Below, one piece after another: positions 12,283 through 23,800 of a DNA stretch of 64,000 nt; position 1 is the stretch's first letter; each line of letters begins with the position of its first letter. A program made the position numbers and the translations under genes. The notes below the pieces were generated by a model. That model worked only from the letters and a program-made list of their open reading frames with translations, did no database searches and was not told the DNA's origin. The DNA is from Telmatactis stephensoni (Eukaryota > Cnidaria > Anthozoa > Actiniaria > Isophelliidae), in assembly GCA_029948255.1 (NCBI GenBank), contig JALIZF010001781.1:372001-436000 (forward strand), written 5' to 3'.

Positions 12283-15200
12283 AAGCGTCTATAATCATAG
12301 AAGCAGACTCGTCCCCGATCGTTTCTTTTATTTGACACAAACGGACTTGCGTCCCCGTTTCAAAATTTCAATGCGGCTTTGAATTGTAAGAAACGACTGG
12401 CTCAGTCTGATATGTGACGTAAAGTAGCACACAAGAAAAGATAGCTATTTGCTTTATTAGTTTTTACATTTTATGCACAAGTGTATTTACATAAGGAACA
12501 AACATACTGTACATGCCACTTCTATACTAATAGGATAACTTTTGTGATGTTTGTATGTATATGTACACACGATACCATTGTTGTAAGGGTGTGGTCAACG
12601 TTCAACCTTTACTGCAATTGTCAAAATCGTGCAAACTCAGACATTCGAACTGTCTGCTGGATTTGGTCGATTTGACTTCCGTCAAATATTATTGAAGGTA
12701 GTTGGGTAATCGGACTCTATTGCTAGAAGTGGCGGGGGATGAAAGAATGTGATCAGGAGTGGACTGGATAAATAATATGAGCTCATACTTGAACTAACAC
12801 ATGAATTTGGATGTGGGGTTGGTAAATCCAGTTTAACACTACTCAACAGTGTTAGGATGTTGAACTGTTGTCATTATGGTGGATGACAAACGTGTTTCAT
12901 ACTTCAAGGCCTTGAAGCCGTTAACCCTACACGTAATTACCAAGCAAATTGCATGTGATAGTGGTGGGGGAAAGGCAAAAACGGGAATTAGACGAACCCG
13001 GGACTTACGACTTAGATGTAAAACAAAGTAAGGTGGGACAAAATATAGCCAAAACTGTGGACTAAAATTGTGAAAAAAAAACAAGAATTAAGTTAAATAG
13101 AAAAAGGATTTAGCGAGTTAGGGGTTAAATGTGATGCTCACCTTTGATGCGTTTAAACGGTCTGAAGACCAATGGATTATGAAACATTTAAAATGTTTTA
13201 GGAGCAGTATCCAAACCGTACGGGAGCTTAACGTAAAAGTCGGTAGGAAAGGAAACGTCAGGGAATTGGAAGGGAAATACGCGTGAGCAGAAATTTTTGA
13301 AAAACAACGGTAGGCTGTTAAATGTGTAAGAAATGATGGTAAAAGGATAAAAAATTCCACGGCAGGAAAAAGACAGAGGAACGTAAAGGGGGCAAGAAAT
13401 AGCAATAAAAATCGTGTGAGAAAGAGAAAAGGAGATGATGAAAAAACAGCCAGGCGACGGGAATTGGGGTCCCTGTCTGAAACAAAATGTCTCTGTTTTA
13501 GAGAGTACTCTTAATACGGTCATCCCATAATCCATTTCGGCATATGATGGCGATTTTTAAGTAAAAACATGAAAAAAGCATTAATTCATTTGCAAGAGAG
13601 TTTTAATTTTACTACTTCGTCAAAATGGTCACTGAGTTTTGTGTCATACATCTGCTAGAACCTCATAAGCAGACTCTTAACTTTCTATTCAGTCAAGACA
13701 GGAGCAATCATGCATCATATTGCCAAAAACAACATATGAAGTTATCATCAAAATTGTCATTATCTTTACAGTTCGTATGACGTCCGATCAGCTGTGTGGT
13801 ACTTGCAGTAATTGTAGTCTTGAGTAATGACGCATTCATTTTGGTACTAGTGAGAAGAACTTCCAAAAGCAAAGTTCAATGACTGCATCGTATAACACGA
13901 GAGACTTTCATGCAAGTGCAGTTGCTGTAATAGCTGTAGGTGTATGTAAAGAAGGCATTATGCCAACAGTATAATGGTATTTTTGCAACACGATATCCCT
14001 ATAACAGGGTTAAACATTGGCCGTGAGAACTGGGTCAGAATTGCCACGTGATATCTCTGATATAACGTGTTGCACGCACAGGTTAGGCCTGCTCCTCCTT
14101 TAGAAGGTCATCGACATACAAGCAATTTTTTAGCTGTTTTAATTTTTTTAATTCGACAGGTGCTCATAAAAATTCTAATAAGAACTCGTATTCATTATAT
14201 TTGGCTTCAAAGATAAGGGTATTCTCAGTAGCGATTTCGTGCCGGAGGGTTCGTGGACTGCGAGTGTATTCCGGCTAACTCGTTAATAAGTCTACCAAAT
14301 CTCTGAAAAACCTCCAAAGACTCAAAGTTAGTAGAAAGTTTATTGCAAACAGGTAATAGTAAATCATCTTGCGATATATTTCTTTTAACCTGGGTAAGGT
14401 ACATTTTACCGCGGGTTTTTTACAACTTTGAAAAAGCAACACGCACGCGAAAATATTCTACTTTTGACATTTTAGCATTTAAATTTACACAAAAACCATT
14501 TTTTCAATATTCTCTCGATAAATTTTTCTCATTTCAAATATATTGGGTGAATCTTTTCGAGAAAGCAGGTTTTGACATAAAAAAATGAGAGTCACTGTGC
14601 TCGTTTGCGAGATATTTTGTAAAACATCATCATAATAGGGCTAAAAACGGCACTTTTTCGAGAAGGGAATGGGTCAAAAAAAAAAAATGCTTTTTAACGC
14701 ACCAAAGATTAGAGAAATGTTCCAAATTGAGTTTTGTAGCGTTTTTAATCATAATTTGAATGAAAATTTTCGGCTTTTCGAACCATGCGCAGATGTTCTC
14801 GGTGCACAACAAAGGGATCACCTTGAAATTGTGTACTTTAAAACTTCGACAACACTTAAGAGATTAAAAAAATAAACGAAAATAGTGAAAATTATTGTAG
14901 AAACATGGTGCCAAAAATTCAAACCTATATGCTTTTCATAATTACACAACCTCCGCAGACAGCACTCAAAAGGCTTTTTCAGTGTTTTGACGACCGTCAA
15001 TCAAATCTACGACTATTTGTTCTTCATAAAACTAACCTAAATTGGTATCAAAAGTCTAAACAGAATAAATATTACATGAAGAAAGTCAAGTTGGTTTTGT
15101 TTCTTATTGTAGAAAACTGAGTTTTTACAAATTCCGGGCGTTACGTATTTGATTGACGGAAGTCAAAACGCATTCTTGGGCCCAGGCGCCAAATTTGTCG

Positions 15201-15410
15201 AGGTCGTGTAATTATCAAAGGCGCTGTAACAGATAGAGCGGTCTTTGCCGAGCTAACTTTCTCCAAATCATATCAACATTAGTATATTTTAGTTGGTTCG
15301 TTGGTTTCCTTAGATGTACAAAGTAGAGAAGATAATTATATTTCGCGTGAATTTTAATCGATTTTATTGTCAGAGGGGGAATGCGTACCTTCCCAGAATG
15401 CACTGCATTA
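12283..15410. other. Intergenic stretch without a recognised gene
   Basis: Several open frames of 60-115 codons exist on both strands (for example minus 13188-13535), but none shows a recognisable domain or codon pattern. I see no RNA gene or clear mobile element. Confidence 0.5.
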
Positions 15411-15710
15411 GGGAAGCAATGGTGGCCGAGCGGTGAGAGTGCCGGTCTGTCAGCGCTGTGGTCCCTCGTTCAATCCCTGGACGGGGCATCACATGTGGCT
15501 TGAGTTTCTTGTTCGTTCTCTCCCTTGCTTCGAGGGTTTTTTCTCCGGGTTCTCCGGTTTTTCCTCCCTCAGTAAAAACGAACTAGTCTCGATCTAAGCT
15601 GTGCTCCGTGATCAGACATGAGTCGTATGGTGGCTGCTACGTGTATGTGTATGTAAATTTGTATGTAAATGTGTGATTGTTCAATTGTTGATGAGCTACC
15701 ACAAATTTAT
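15411..15710 (+). mobile_element. tRNA-derived SINE copy 2, full head
   Basis: The head looks like a serine/leucine-type tRNA: A box TGGCCGAGCGG at about 15423 and B box GTTCAATCCC near 15470. Its body contains GGGTTCTCCGGTTTTTCCTC and ends in GATGAGCTACCACAAATTTA. Promoter boxes with a non-tRNA body are diagnostic of a tRNA-derived SINE transcribed by RNA polymerase III. Related copies are at 179-525 and 25210-25405. Confidence 0.85.
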
Positions 15711-15965
15711 TTATCTATTGTCGATATGGTAATTTTATGGTAATTTTCGCGCGTAGCCATTACTGAATTAGGGTTAAAACATTTAATTACCTTTGCAGAC
15801 TTTATTCCGATCCCAACATCTGCATAAGAAAGGTGCGATTAATTTCCAATTAATCAATAAAGTCCAACTTCCTTTTCTCGTGTCGCTGATGACGTCAATG
15901 ACAGTATTTTAAAGAGACGCTTTTCATCAAAATATTGCCTCGATTATTGCTGGATTATTTTATAA

Positions 15966-16136
15966 AAGAAATATAAAACGGTTTTCCGTGTTTATATCGG
16001 CCTGATCTAAACACTTGTGATGTTGGGAGAACACTCAAGAGCTCAAGTGCTTTCCCTACGCTCTCTCGTGTTCTCCCAACATCACGCGTGTTTAGATCAG
16101 GCTACATAAACACGGAAAACGGTTTTATATTTCTTA
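15966..16136. mobile_element. Palindromic foldback element
   Basis: The arms of about 70 bases (left 15966-16035, right 16066-16136) are reverse complements with a few mismatches. They include AAGAAATATAAAAC at the ends and GTGATGTTGGGAGAACAC toward the loop. The loop is about 30 bases. It encodes nothing. Confidence 0.8.
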
Positions 16137-16465
16137 AGTCAACTTCGCTTCTACATCTGCCACACCAGGGAAAATTCGAGAAAGAATAGGAACCTCTGTG
16201 GATGTTGAGAGTGAGAAAACAACTAAAATGCGCAAATAACTGAGACGTCGCGTAAGACTGTATCCCCGCCAACAACTGTTTATGTACTGCTTATTGTGTG
16301 AGTAATTTAATTAATTTTACTTATCAGCTAAAAGTGTTCTAGCTATAGGAATCATGTTTCTTTCAGACAAATTTATATTACAATGTTCTTTCTGACCGGC
16401 AATAATGGTCAACATAGGGCCGTGGTATAGAGTTTGCTGAGTTCAAGGTTTTGTGCACTTACTCA

Positions 16466-16630
16466 CAGGGCCGTAGCCACAATTTAAACAATGGTACGGT
16501 TTTTTAAAGTTGGTCCGGTTTTTTCGTTTTTCTACTCGGATTCATGCTTTCAAAACTGTAATAAGTGGTTTTAATGGTAAAAGTTGGTCCGGTTGAAACC
16601 TGACTAACCGTACCGGTGGCTACGGCCCTG
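16466..16630. mobile_element. Short MITE with CAGGGCCGTAGCCAC ends and 5-bp duplication
   Basis: The terminal repeats are CAGGGCCGTAGCCAC and its exact complement. The flanking ACTCA is present at 16461-16465 and 16631-16635. CAGGG-type ends suggest the hAT superfamily, though most hAT elements make 8-bp duplications. Confidence 0.75.
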
Positions 16631-17310
16631 ACTCAACTTGTCGTTAGGTAGAAGATGGACATCAAAGTCCTCAGTTCTTTTGACAGAAGATTCTCTTTGC
16701 ATCTTCTCGAAAATCAGTCAGAAAAACAAAATAGACACAAGGAATAAGGCATGAATTGATACGGAGGCAAATAAAGGCGGTAAAACATGAATGATCATGA
16801 ATGTTGACCAGTCACTCTCCCAATACAATAACTACAATAGTTTTTTACATCAGTCGGAAGATTATATTGAGAAGCACTGTCTAATAAAACCCAAATAAAA
16901 AGTGAAAGTTAACAAGAGGAATAACGTGTTAACGAGCACAAAAGTATTTTAACTGTCTTTGATATTCTATATTGAATAAAGACTTTCGGTTCATGGTAAA
17001 TAACTGCGTTTACCATTCGTGTTTTCTTCCTTGTTCTCTTTGTATATCAAACTAAATAAAAGATCTGCTGAAATGGCTTGTGGCTTTGGCATTACAATAC
17101 TTAGTGGGAATATTGCAAAATAGAGTATGATACACAAAATGTTGATTACAGTAACCACGGGCAAGTTTACTTTAAGATTTCAGATTTGACGTTAAACAGA
17201 ACTGTTTTACCATATTTAACTACTTGAAATGAAACCGCAAACTTGTGAGCATTAAAGACATAGGAATTAGCTCGGCAGGACCAAGCAAGTACTGCCACTT
17301 GCTGTTTTAG

Positions 17311-17737
17311 TCCCGGGGGGGGGGGGGGGGGGGTACTCCCATATATTTACTATACGGGGATGATCCGCTGAACAGGGTATGGTTTTTCGAGTTCCCTGTC
17401 ATAAACAGGGTATCCTTTTTGCAATTTTTTGAGCTTCTTGTCATTTTCAGGGTAGCAGCTTTCTCATCAACCTTAGTCGTTAGCTAGCCACAATGGCAAC
17501 GATCTGTCTAGAAGCTTTATTTATCGTTGTTCGATCACGATCGCAACAAACTCGTTATGAAACTCATTTACATTACAAACAAATGAGTACATTACATTCT
17601 GCAATTATTATACTTAATTGTCATAAACAGGGTATGGTATTTTGAGTTTTTCTGTCATAAACAGGGTAACCGTTTTAGGATCCCAGCGGAACATCCCCAC
17701 CCAAATCCTGGTCAAGTACCCCCCCCCCCCCCCCGGG
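17311..17737. mobile_element. Element with poly-G/poly-C ends and 7-bp duplication
   Basis: It begins TCCC then 19 G (17315-17333) and ends with 16 C (17719-17734) then GGG. The flanking GTTTTAG is at 17304-17310 and 17738-17744. The interior repeats the phrase CATAAACAGGGTA several times. The spurious minus-strand frames across its right edge are not genes. Confidence 0.7.
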
Positions 17738-18091
17738 GTTTTAGTGTCTGTGTGTATGCGGTAGTCGTATTACTTCTACAGTTTGTCTCGTTATTTTGAA
17801 TCGTTCGATGCTGATTATCTGCAGAAGAGTAACTAGAGAAACCGAGATACAAAACCCAGCTTGTTTTTTTACAAATAATATCTCTCCAAATGCCCATTGA
17901 ACATCATTCCAAAACTTGTCCAAAGTCATTCGAAAAAGGAAAATAATCCCATAATGCTCAGAAGAATATCGGACATTGGTGATCGAAGGGTTTAAATGCT
18001 GCGTATATAGCGGTGTACTTTACCTGCCTGACTACATGCAATAGCAAACTTCCTTCTATGTTGTGTTGTTGGTTTAGCAGTAACATGCATG

Positions 18092-18330
18092 CAGGGGCGG
18101 ATCCAGGATTTTGTAAAGGCACGTGGTGTCCCAAATAAGCTTCTTGAGAAATGACGTCACATTCAAGATGGCGGATTTTGTAAAGGTACGTGGTGTCCAA
18201 AATAAGACTCTTGAGAGATGACGTCACATCCAAGATGGCGGCCTCCTAGCAATGGAATCTGATGACGTCATCTCGTACGGCGCTAGGGGGTGTCTGGTGC
18301 ACCTATGGACTCCCCCTGGATCCGCCCCTG
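18092..18330. mobile_element. MITE with CAGGGGCGGATCCAGG ends and 5-bp duplication
   Basis: Perfect 16-base terminal inverted repeats are flanked by GCATG at 18087-18091 and 18331-18335. Inside, a block of about 70 bases (TTTTGTAAAGGCACGTGGTG through GACGTCAC to AAGATGGCGG) is tandemly duplicated with small changes. It is hAT-like in its ends and non-coding. Confidence 0.8.
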
Positions 18331-18517
18331 GCATGAGCTTTTTGCTGAGAAAAGCTGTTGTTAAGATGTTAACTTATAAGTTCACAATCTCTTTACTCTC
18401 CGGCTTTACTCTCTTTACCTGTTATGAAGGACATTTTTGATATTTTTAGTGCTAATCCAGCTGTTCCTACAAACTTGCCTTTTTAGTGTACAGAGTTTGA
18501 CATCTTAATGCTCGTAG

Positions 18518-19182
18518 TGTTAACTTAGGTAAACACTAGTTTACCTTAATGACTAGGAACTTCCTCATCTTACTTCATTTATCGGACATGCGCACAATTA
18601 ATTATGATAAACAAGTGAATGTTTGTTCAGGCCCTTTCTACCAGTTTAATGTTAGTTATAAATATTGTATCTTATTAGTATTTTATAGCTAAAACGTAGC
18701 TACTAATCTTGTCTTTAGCGGATTGCGTCGACGAATTATATCCATATTCATCCGCAAGTAGATGCTATAGGTTTTTCCTTATATCAACAATCATTTGTAA
18801 TTCTTACATCATCTAGTTAGAACCAGCTTGACGAGTTAGCAACGTCACAACTATGAAATGCTAATTAGTTAGTATAAATACATCTACCTTGTAACGCAGA
18901 TAAACAGATACACATATACACTTACTTATACACTTAGGTCTACAGCAACTCAGTAGTCTGGATTGAGCTGACCTGGAGCACGGTAAACGGTCCGAGTAAG
19001 GAAAACCTTCTTAACGCCGTGCTGTCTTAGGGAAAGCTCATTCTAGTTCTACTGGTTCTGTAAGTCCTACAGTTATCGAGTGCTCTACCTAATAAACAGC
19101 AGATCACAACAACTGTGTCTACGCTAGTTTTCCCTACAAGTTACGATCGAGAGAAAACAACTCAATTTCTCTCCCCGTAACA
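18518..19182 (+). mobile_element. Possible solo LTR
   Basis: The segment starts TGTTAAC and ends CCCCGTAACA. It has a TATAAATA at 18873-18880 and an AATAAA at 19091-19096 about 215 bases later, the spacing expected of an LTR promoter and polyadenylation signal. I found no target duplication and no second copy in the window. Confidence 0.3.
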
Positions 19183-19655
19183 TACCAACTCCACAACTTC
19201 ATAACATCGAGCAATTCTATTGATTCTCGGAATTTGAGACCATATCTCAGTACACTTGCCAAGCCCGGGATAATGAGCTTTCCAACAAAATGGTCTCTTA
19301 ACGAAGAAAGAATAAATAAAAAACTACAACAAAATCATAACAGTCTTCTAAAACTAAAGAAAGCTCCGACATTTATCCGGTTTGAAGAGTATTTGAAGTG
19401 TATTGAGAGAGAAACAAGCTGCACATGTTGTCAGTGTCAAGTGATTCAAAGATCAGTTTTGCAAATTTTCTGTTAAATTTATTTTTTAGATCATGGATTA
19501 AGAAATTAAAGGTAACTAGAAAGTATTGATTATTTAGAGAACATTTATACCAAAAAAGACGGAATCAACTATATAATAATTGGCTTCAGTTACGTTAGCC
19601 GATTGACTCAATTTTTTCATTGATTTCGATTTCTTGTTTACTTAAGCTTGCATTG

Positions 19656-20367
19656 GACTAGGCGCATTTTCGAAAAATCAGACACCTGGAGGCATTTTGG
19701 GGTAGAGGCTGGTAACATAACTGTTCTAAACTGATTTTTCATGCTGAATGCGAATATGACTGTTACCAAGACGTATTCTGCAATCTTATACATGTAAATG
19801 ACGTATTTTGTGAATTGCTACACTAGTCATTTCATGCTAACGGCTTTTTCATGTAATTCCAAAAGTTCCCAAACTTAAAAACAATTACCATAGCTGGAAA
19901 GATCACATCAAAATCAGTAAAACTGTGAAGTTTGAAAGATATAAGTTGAAAAATCAACTGGGACATACGAATTTTCAAAAAACGAAATTTTGTATGGAAA
20001 CACTTACAGTTATGCAAGAGATACAAACAAATTTCGATTTTTGAAAATTCGTATATCCTTGATTTTTCAACTTATATCCTTCAAACTTCACAGTTTTACT
20101 GATTTTGATGTGCTCTTTCCAGCTATGGTCATTGTTTTTAAGTTTGGGAACTTTTGGAATTACATGAAAAAGCCGTTAGTAGAAATGACTGTAGCAATTC
20201 ACAAAATACGTCATTTACACGTATAAGATTGCAGAATACGTCTTGGTAACAGTCATATTCGCATTCAGCATGAACAATTAGTTTAGAATAGTTATGTTAC
20301 CAGCCTCTACCCCAAAATGCCTTCTGCACTTTTTGCGATCGACTTTTTCAGTTTTGCGCCTAGTCTA
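19656..20367. mobile_element. Long foldback element, copy 1
   Basis: Almost the whole 710-base element is one imperfect palindrome. The ends are GACTAGGCGC and GCGCCTAGTC, and arms of about 340 bases include AACGGCTTTTTCATGTAATT and its complement. CATTG flanks both sides (19651-19655 and 20368-20372). A second copy is at 33346-34021. The two short frames inside it are mirror images of each other and not genes. Confidence 0.85.
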
Positions 20368-20389
20368 CATTGCTCTCGATGTTCAGTTG

Positions 20390-20628
20390 CAATATGCTCG
20401 TGCAAATATACGCATAATGAACTGATATTAATCAATGAGTGATTGCTTTTGGAAACGTAATTTTCCGAAACATACAACGCATGTTTGGTACTAGCATAAC
20501 AATTTCTTATAGTTTCTCAGTTATAGTTATTATATCTTCTTCGTTTTTTTTAGTGCATTTTGGAAAACATTCCAGAAGCACTTATTGATTAATACATGAT
20601 GCGTATATATGCACGAGCATATTGCACC
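20390..20628. repeat. Small inverted-repeat element upstream of the receptor kinase gene
   Basis: The ends GCAATATGCTCGTGC and GCACGAGCATATTGC pair, followed inward by AATATACGCAT and ATGCGTATATAT. The total is about 240 bases, about 190 bases upstream of the receptor kinase start codon. Confidence 0.65.
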
Positions 20629-20813
20629 TTAACTCAGCCTCAAGACAAATCACAATAGAACTTCAAAGCTGCTGCGAGGCTACACTGGACGTTTGTTACA
20701 TCTCCTGTCACACAACTGACTTTTATCGCATATATGGGAATAGTTGAAAGGCATGCTGTATGGGATGTTGATGATCAACCCACTTACAACTCAGTTCTTC
20801 TATTATAGAAACA

Positions 20814-20822
20814 ATGGTCTAA
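20814..20822 (+). promoter_or_regulatory. Two-codon upstream ORF
   Basis: ATG GTC TAA ends one base before the main start codon at 20824. A ribosome translating it would stop almost on the main ATG, which can reduce or gate translation by reinitiation. The preceding TTCTTCTATTATAG could also be a 5'UTR splice acceptor, in which case the uORF is still in the mature leader. Confidence 0.4.
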
Positions 20823-20823
20823 G

Positions 20824-23800
20824 ATGTTTGTAAGTACAGTGTTTCATACTTGCTTCGTGCTTGGGACTTTGTTCCTGTTCACTGAAACCACAGGTAAGGT
20901 AAGGACTTAGAAATTATATAAAGATTTTGTGCTCTCATTAAAGTGCTACTATTTTTTTACTAGAGTAAAAAATTAATTCAGCTGAAACTTTATTGAATAA
21001 TTTTTCAAAGGTCTAAAAATTACTGTTTGAAATTAAATGAAATGTTTTCTCGATAGTCTAAAGGGAAGTAAATGTAATGTTAACAACATATGCATAGAGA
21101 GAGAGGGGGGGGGGGGCATTGAAGGGCATTGTTTTTATGTCTTAACCAATCAGGGGTGCAACACGTGACCGAATTGAGCAAGAATAGCCTTTTTCTCCGG
21201 ACGAAATCAGGAAAGGAAAAAACATTTGCAGTTTATAACTTGTTCCTGGCTACGCCTGCATGGGCACGAGTAATAAGCGATCATTCCTTAGTTTAGACTA
21301 TTCACACTCAACAGACTTAGACATACAACAGAACTAGCGCCCGTCACACTGATGGTATCGGTGGGAAGAATGCTATTCACCTACCATACTTGGCAAGAAG
21401 AGGAGGGTGGGGCCGACAGCAATTGTGTGGACCCTACATGGCTGAGGGGCGCCCTGCATGCACATGCAAGCAAAAGACTGCTGGCCAGCAAGCCTTGATG
21501 TTAACTTTGTCTAAATTACAGATATCTATTTTCTTAATTCTAGGTGATCCCCAGATAGTAGCTCCATTCCCAGACAACATATATGCCATTGAATTTGAGA
21601 AAGCAAAGGTTTCATGTACTGTTAAAAGCTCAGATCCAAACGGAAAACCTGGTGCAATTCACTTTTACCGCAAAGGTGATTTTGGAGAATTAATGCTGAT
21701 AAAAGATGAAGGACCAAATGGACCTATTTACTATCAAAACGAGACTAAAGGTTAGTCTGTTAGTTAATCCCTCATTGAAATAGTTCTTTGTGTTAACTTT
21801 GATGTATGTTTAGAAATATTTGGGTACAGGAATCCAGCTTGGGATTCCCACAGATTCTATTTGTAAAAAAACTTTGATCAACATGCACAGTGAACATGTT
21901 GTAGTTTGAAAATTTCCACTGGTTTACAGTATTTAGTGTACTGTTTTGCTTTATTTACCATCCACTTCCTTATAGTTGAAACCTCTAAAACTAACCTAAA
22001 TACATAACTTACCCACCATAACACCCTTAACCTAACCTTATAGTTCAAACCTCTAAAACTAACCTCAATACATAACCTACCCACCATAACACCCTTAATC
22101 TTAAAACAACCTTTAGAAAATTATTTAAACTCAGAGGAAATTAAACCACAACATGTAATATTACTAGAGTCTTGCTGACTACAGTCGAATAAATACATTA
22201 TTTTTAAACATGAACAAAAATGATTGCCTTATGCCCGGGTCGTATGTTTAGCTAGTATAATATACATGTACTTATGTGTAGGAATTACTAATGGATGATT
22301 GTTTGTTCTACCAGAGGGTGGCAAAAAACTAACAACAACACTACACTTCAATAACGTAACTGTAGTTGATGATTCAATGTATCAAGGATATGAATGTTAT
22401 ACAGATGGCCAGAAACACGGATATGGTTTTACTGTCTCTGTTATTAGACGTATGTATTTCTGTATCGAGTAGATTTCATATGACTGTAAAAAGGGCGTGG
22501 CAGGGTTCCCGTCAGGGAGTTCTTAAAATTTGTCAAGATCAGGGAATTCAGGGACTTTTTAAATAACAATATTTTCAAAGGTCATTGATAATTTAGGGAA
22601 TTTTGGGTTGGAAAGGTCAATCAACCCTTTCAGTAGCAGCTTGCATGGCTGCGGAATTCCACAAACTTTAACCGCGTAATTTCGTTGACTGATATTTTTG
22701 GAATAGAAATGTTATTGTTTTAAATATATTCAGCAAAAAGTCGGTGAAAAATGGGATTTGGTCAGTGAAAAGTCAGGGAAATTTGTTCACCGGGAGAGTG
22801 GGAACCCTACACGGTTACGGCACAGTTACGTCAGAAATTTCAAATGTTTTCATAAATAAGACGACACTGACACGGCCACGGCACGACACAGTACGTATCA
22901 AACTGATGTGAAATCTGCTTTCGTTAGTATTGTGCTTGTACATCATATCATTGTAAATTTACTGTCACAGGTGACGAACTTCCAGGCATTGATGTTTCGA
23001 GTGACAAAACAGTCGAGTTTGGTGATTATATTGTTTTGAGCTGTAATCTCACCTCCAAGACAAAACTACAGAAGACTAAACTATCAAGATTGATGTGGAA
23101 AAAAGATGGAAAAATTCTTGATGTAGTCTTCTATCCTAAACTAATACCTCTGAAACCACGTGTTTTCAGAGTGACTCACTCTCAGGATGGTGGAGTCTAT
23201 TCCTGTCATCTTGTTTCCATGTTAAGAAATATCAAGGAATATAATATTACTGCAAATATAACTATAACAGGTAGGAGGTTCTTATAAAAATGTTCTGTTG
23301 CATGCATTTGTAAGTTGTGCAAGTATTTGTTAATTTATACACAACTGAGAGGGTCTCAATGGGGTGGTGGCTATTACGGTTAACGGTTAATATTTTGGCT
23401 TTTTTACGATTACGGTTAAAGTGGGTTAATAACTAATTTCCATTGTTCTTGATGGTTAAACATTAATTTTTATTGTTGAGAAAGCTGGAAAAGCTATTAC
23501 GACTAACTTTTCATTACGGCTAACGGTTAGTTTTTTCCTATTATTACGGCTTACGGTTAAATTTTTGGCCCTTTTACGGCTAACGGTTAACCCCATTGAG
23601 ACCCTCAACTGATTGTTTTATTATTCACTTTTCAACTTCCTCCAACACTGATCTTGAAGGAGAGGGTAGGCAGGCCACACCCCCGACAAATTCCTAATTG
23701 TTCTGATATTGTATGAGCTTAATTTGTTTTTCCAAACCAGTTTATTTGGTGGAAATTTCTTTCTTTTTTTCAGTAAAACTCAAGATAGACGAGAAAACAA

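Noticed and set aside
12839..13535. Minus-strand frames of 81-115 codons
   Set aside because: No domain, no splice or start context and compositional bias of AT-rich non-coding DNA; overlapping frames are equally open.
15411..15485. Possible functional tRNA gene
   Set aside because: The A and B boxes are present, but the sequence does not fold to a full tRNA acceptor stem and continues into a body shared with two other copies, so it is a SINE.
19832..20226. Two opposing frames with similar peptides
   Set aside because: They are the two arms of the foldback element translated on opposite strands.
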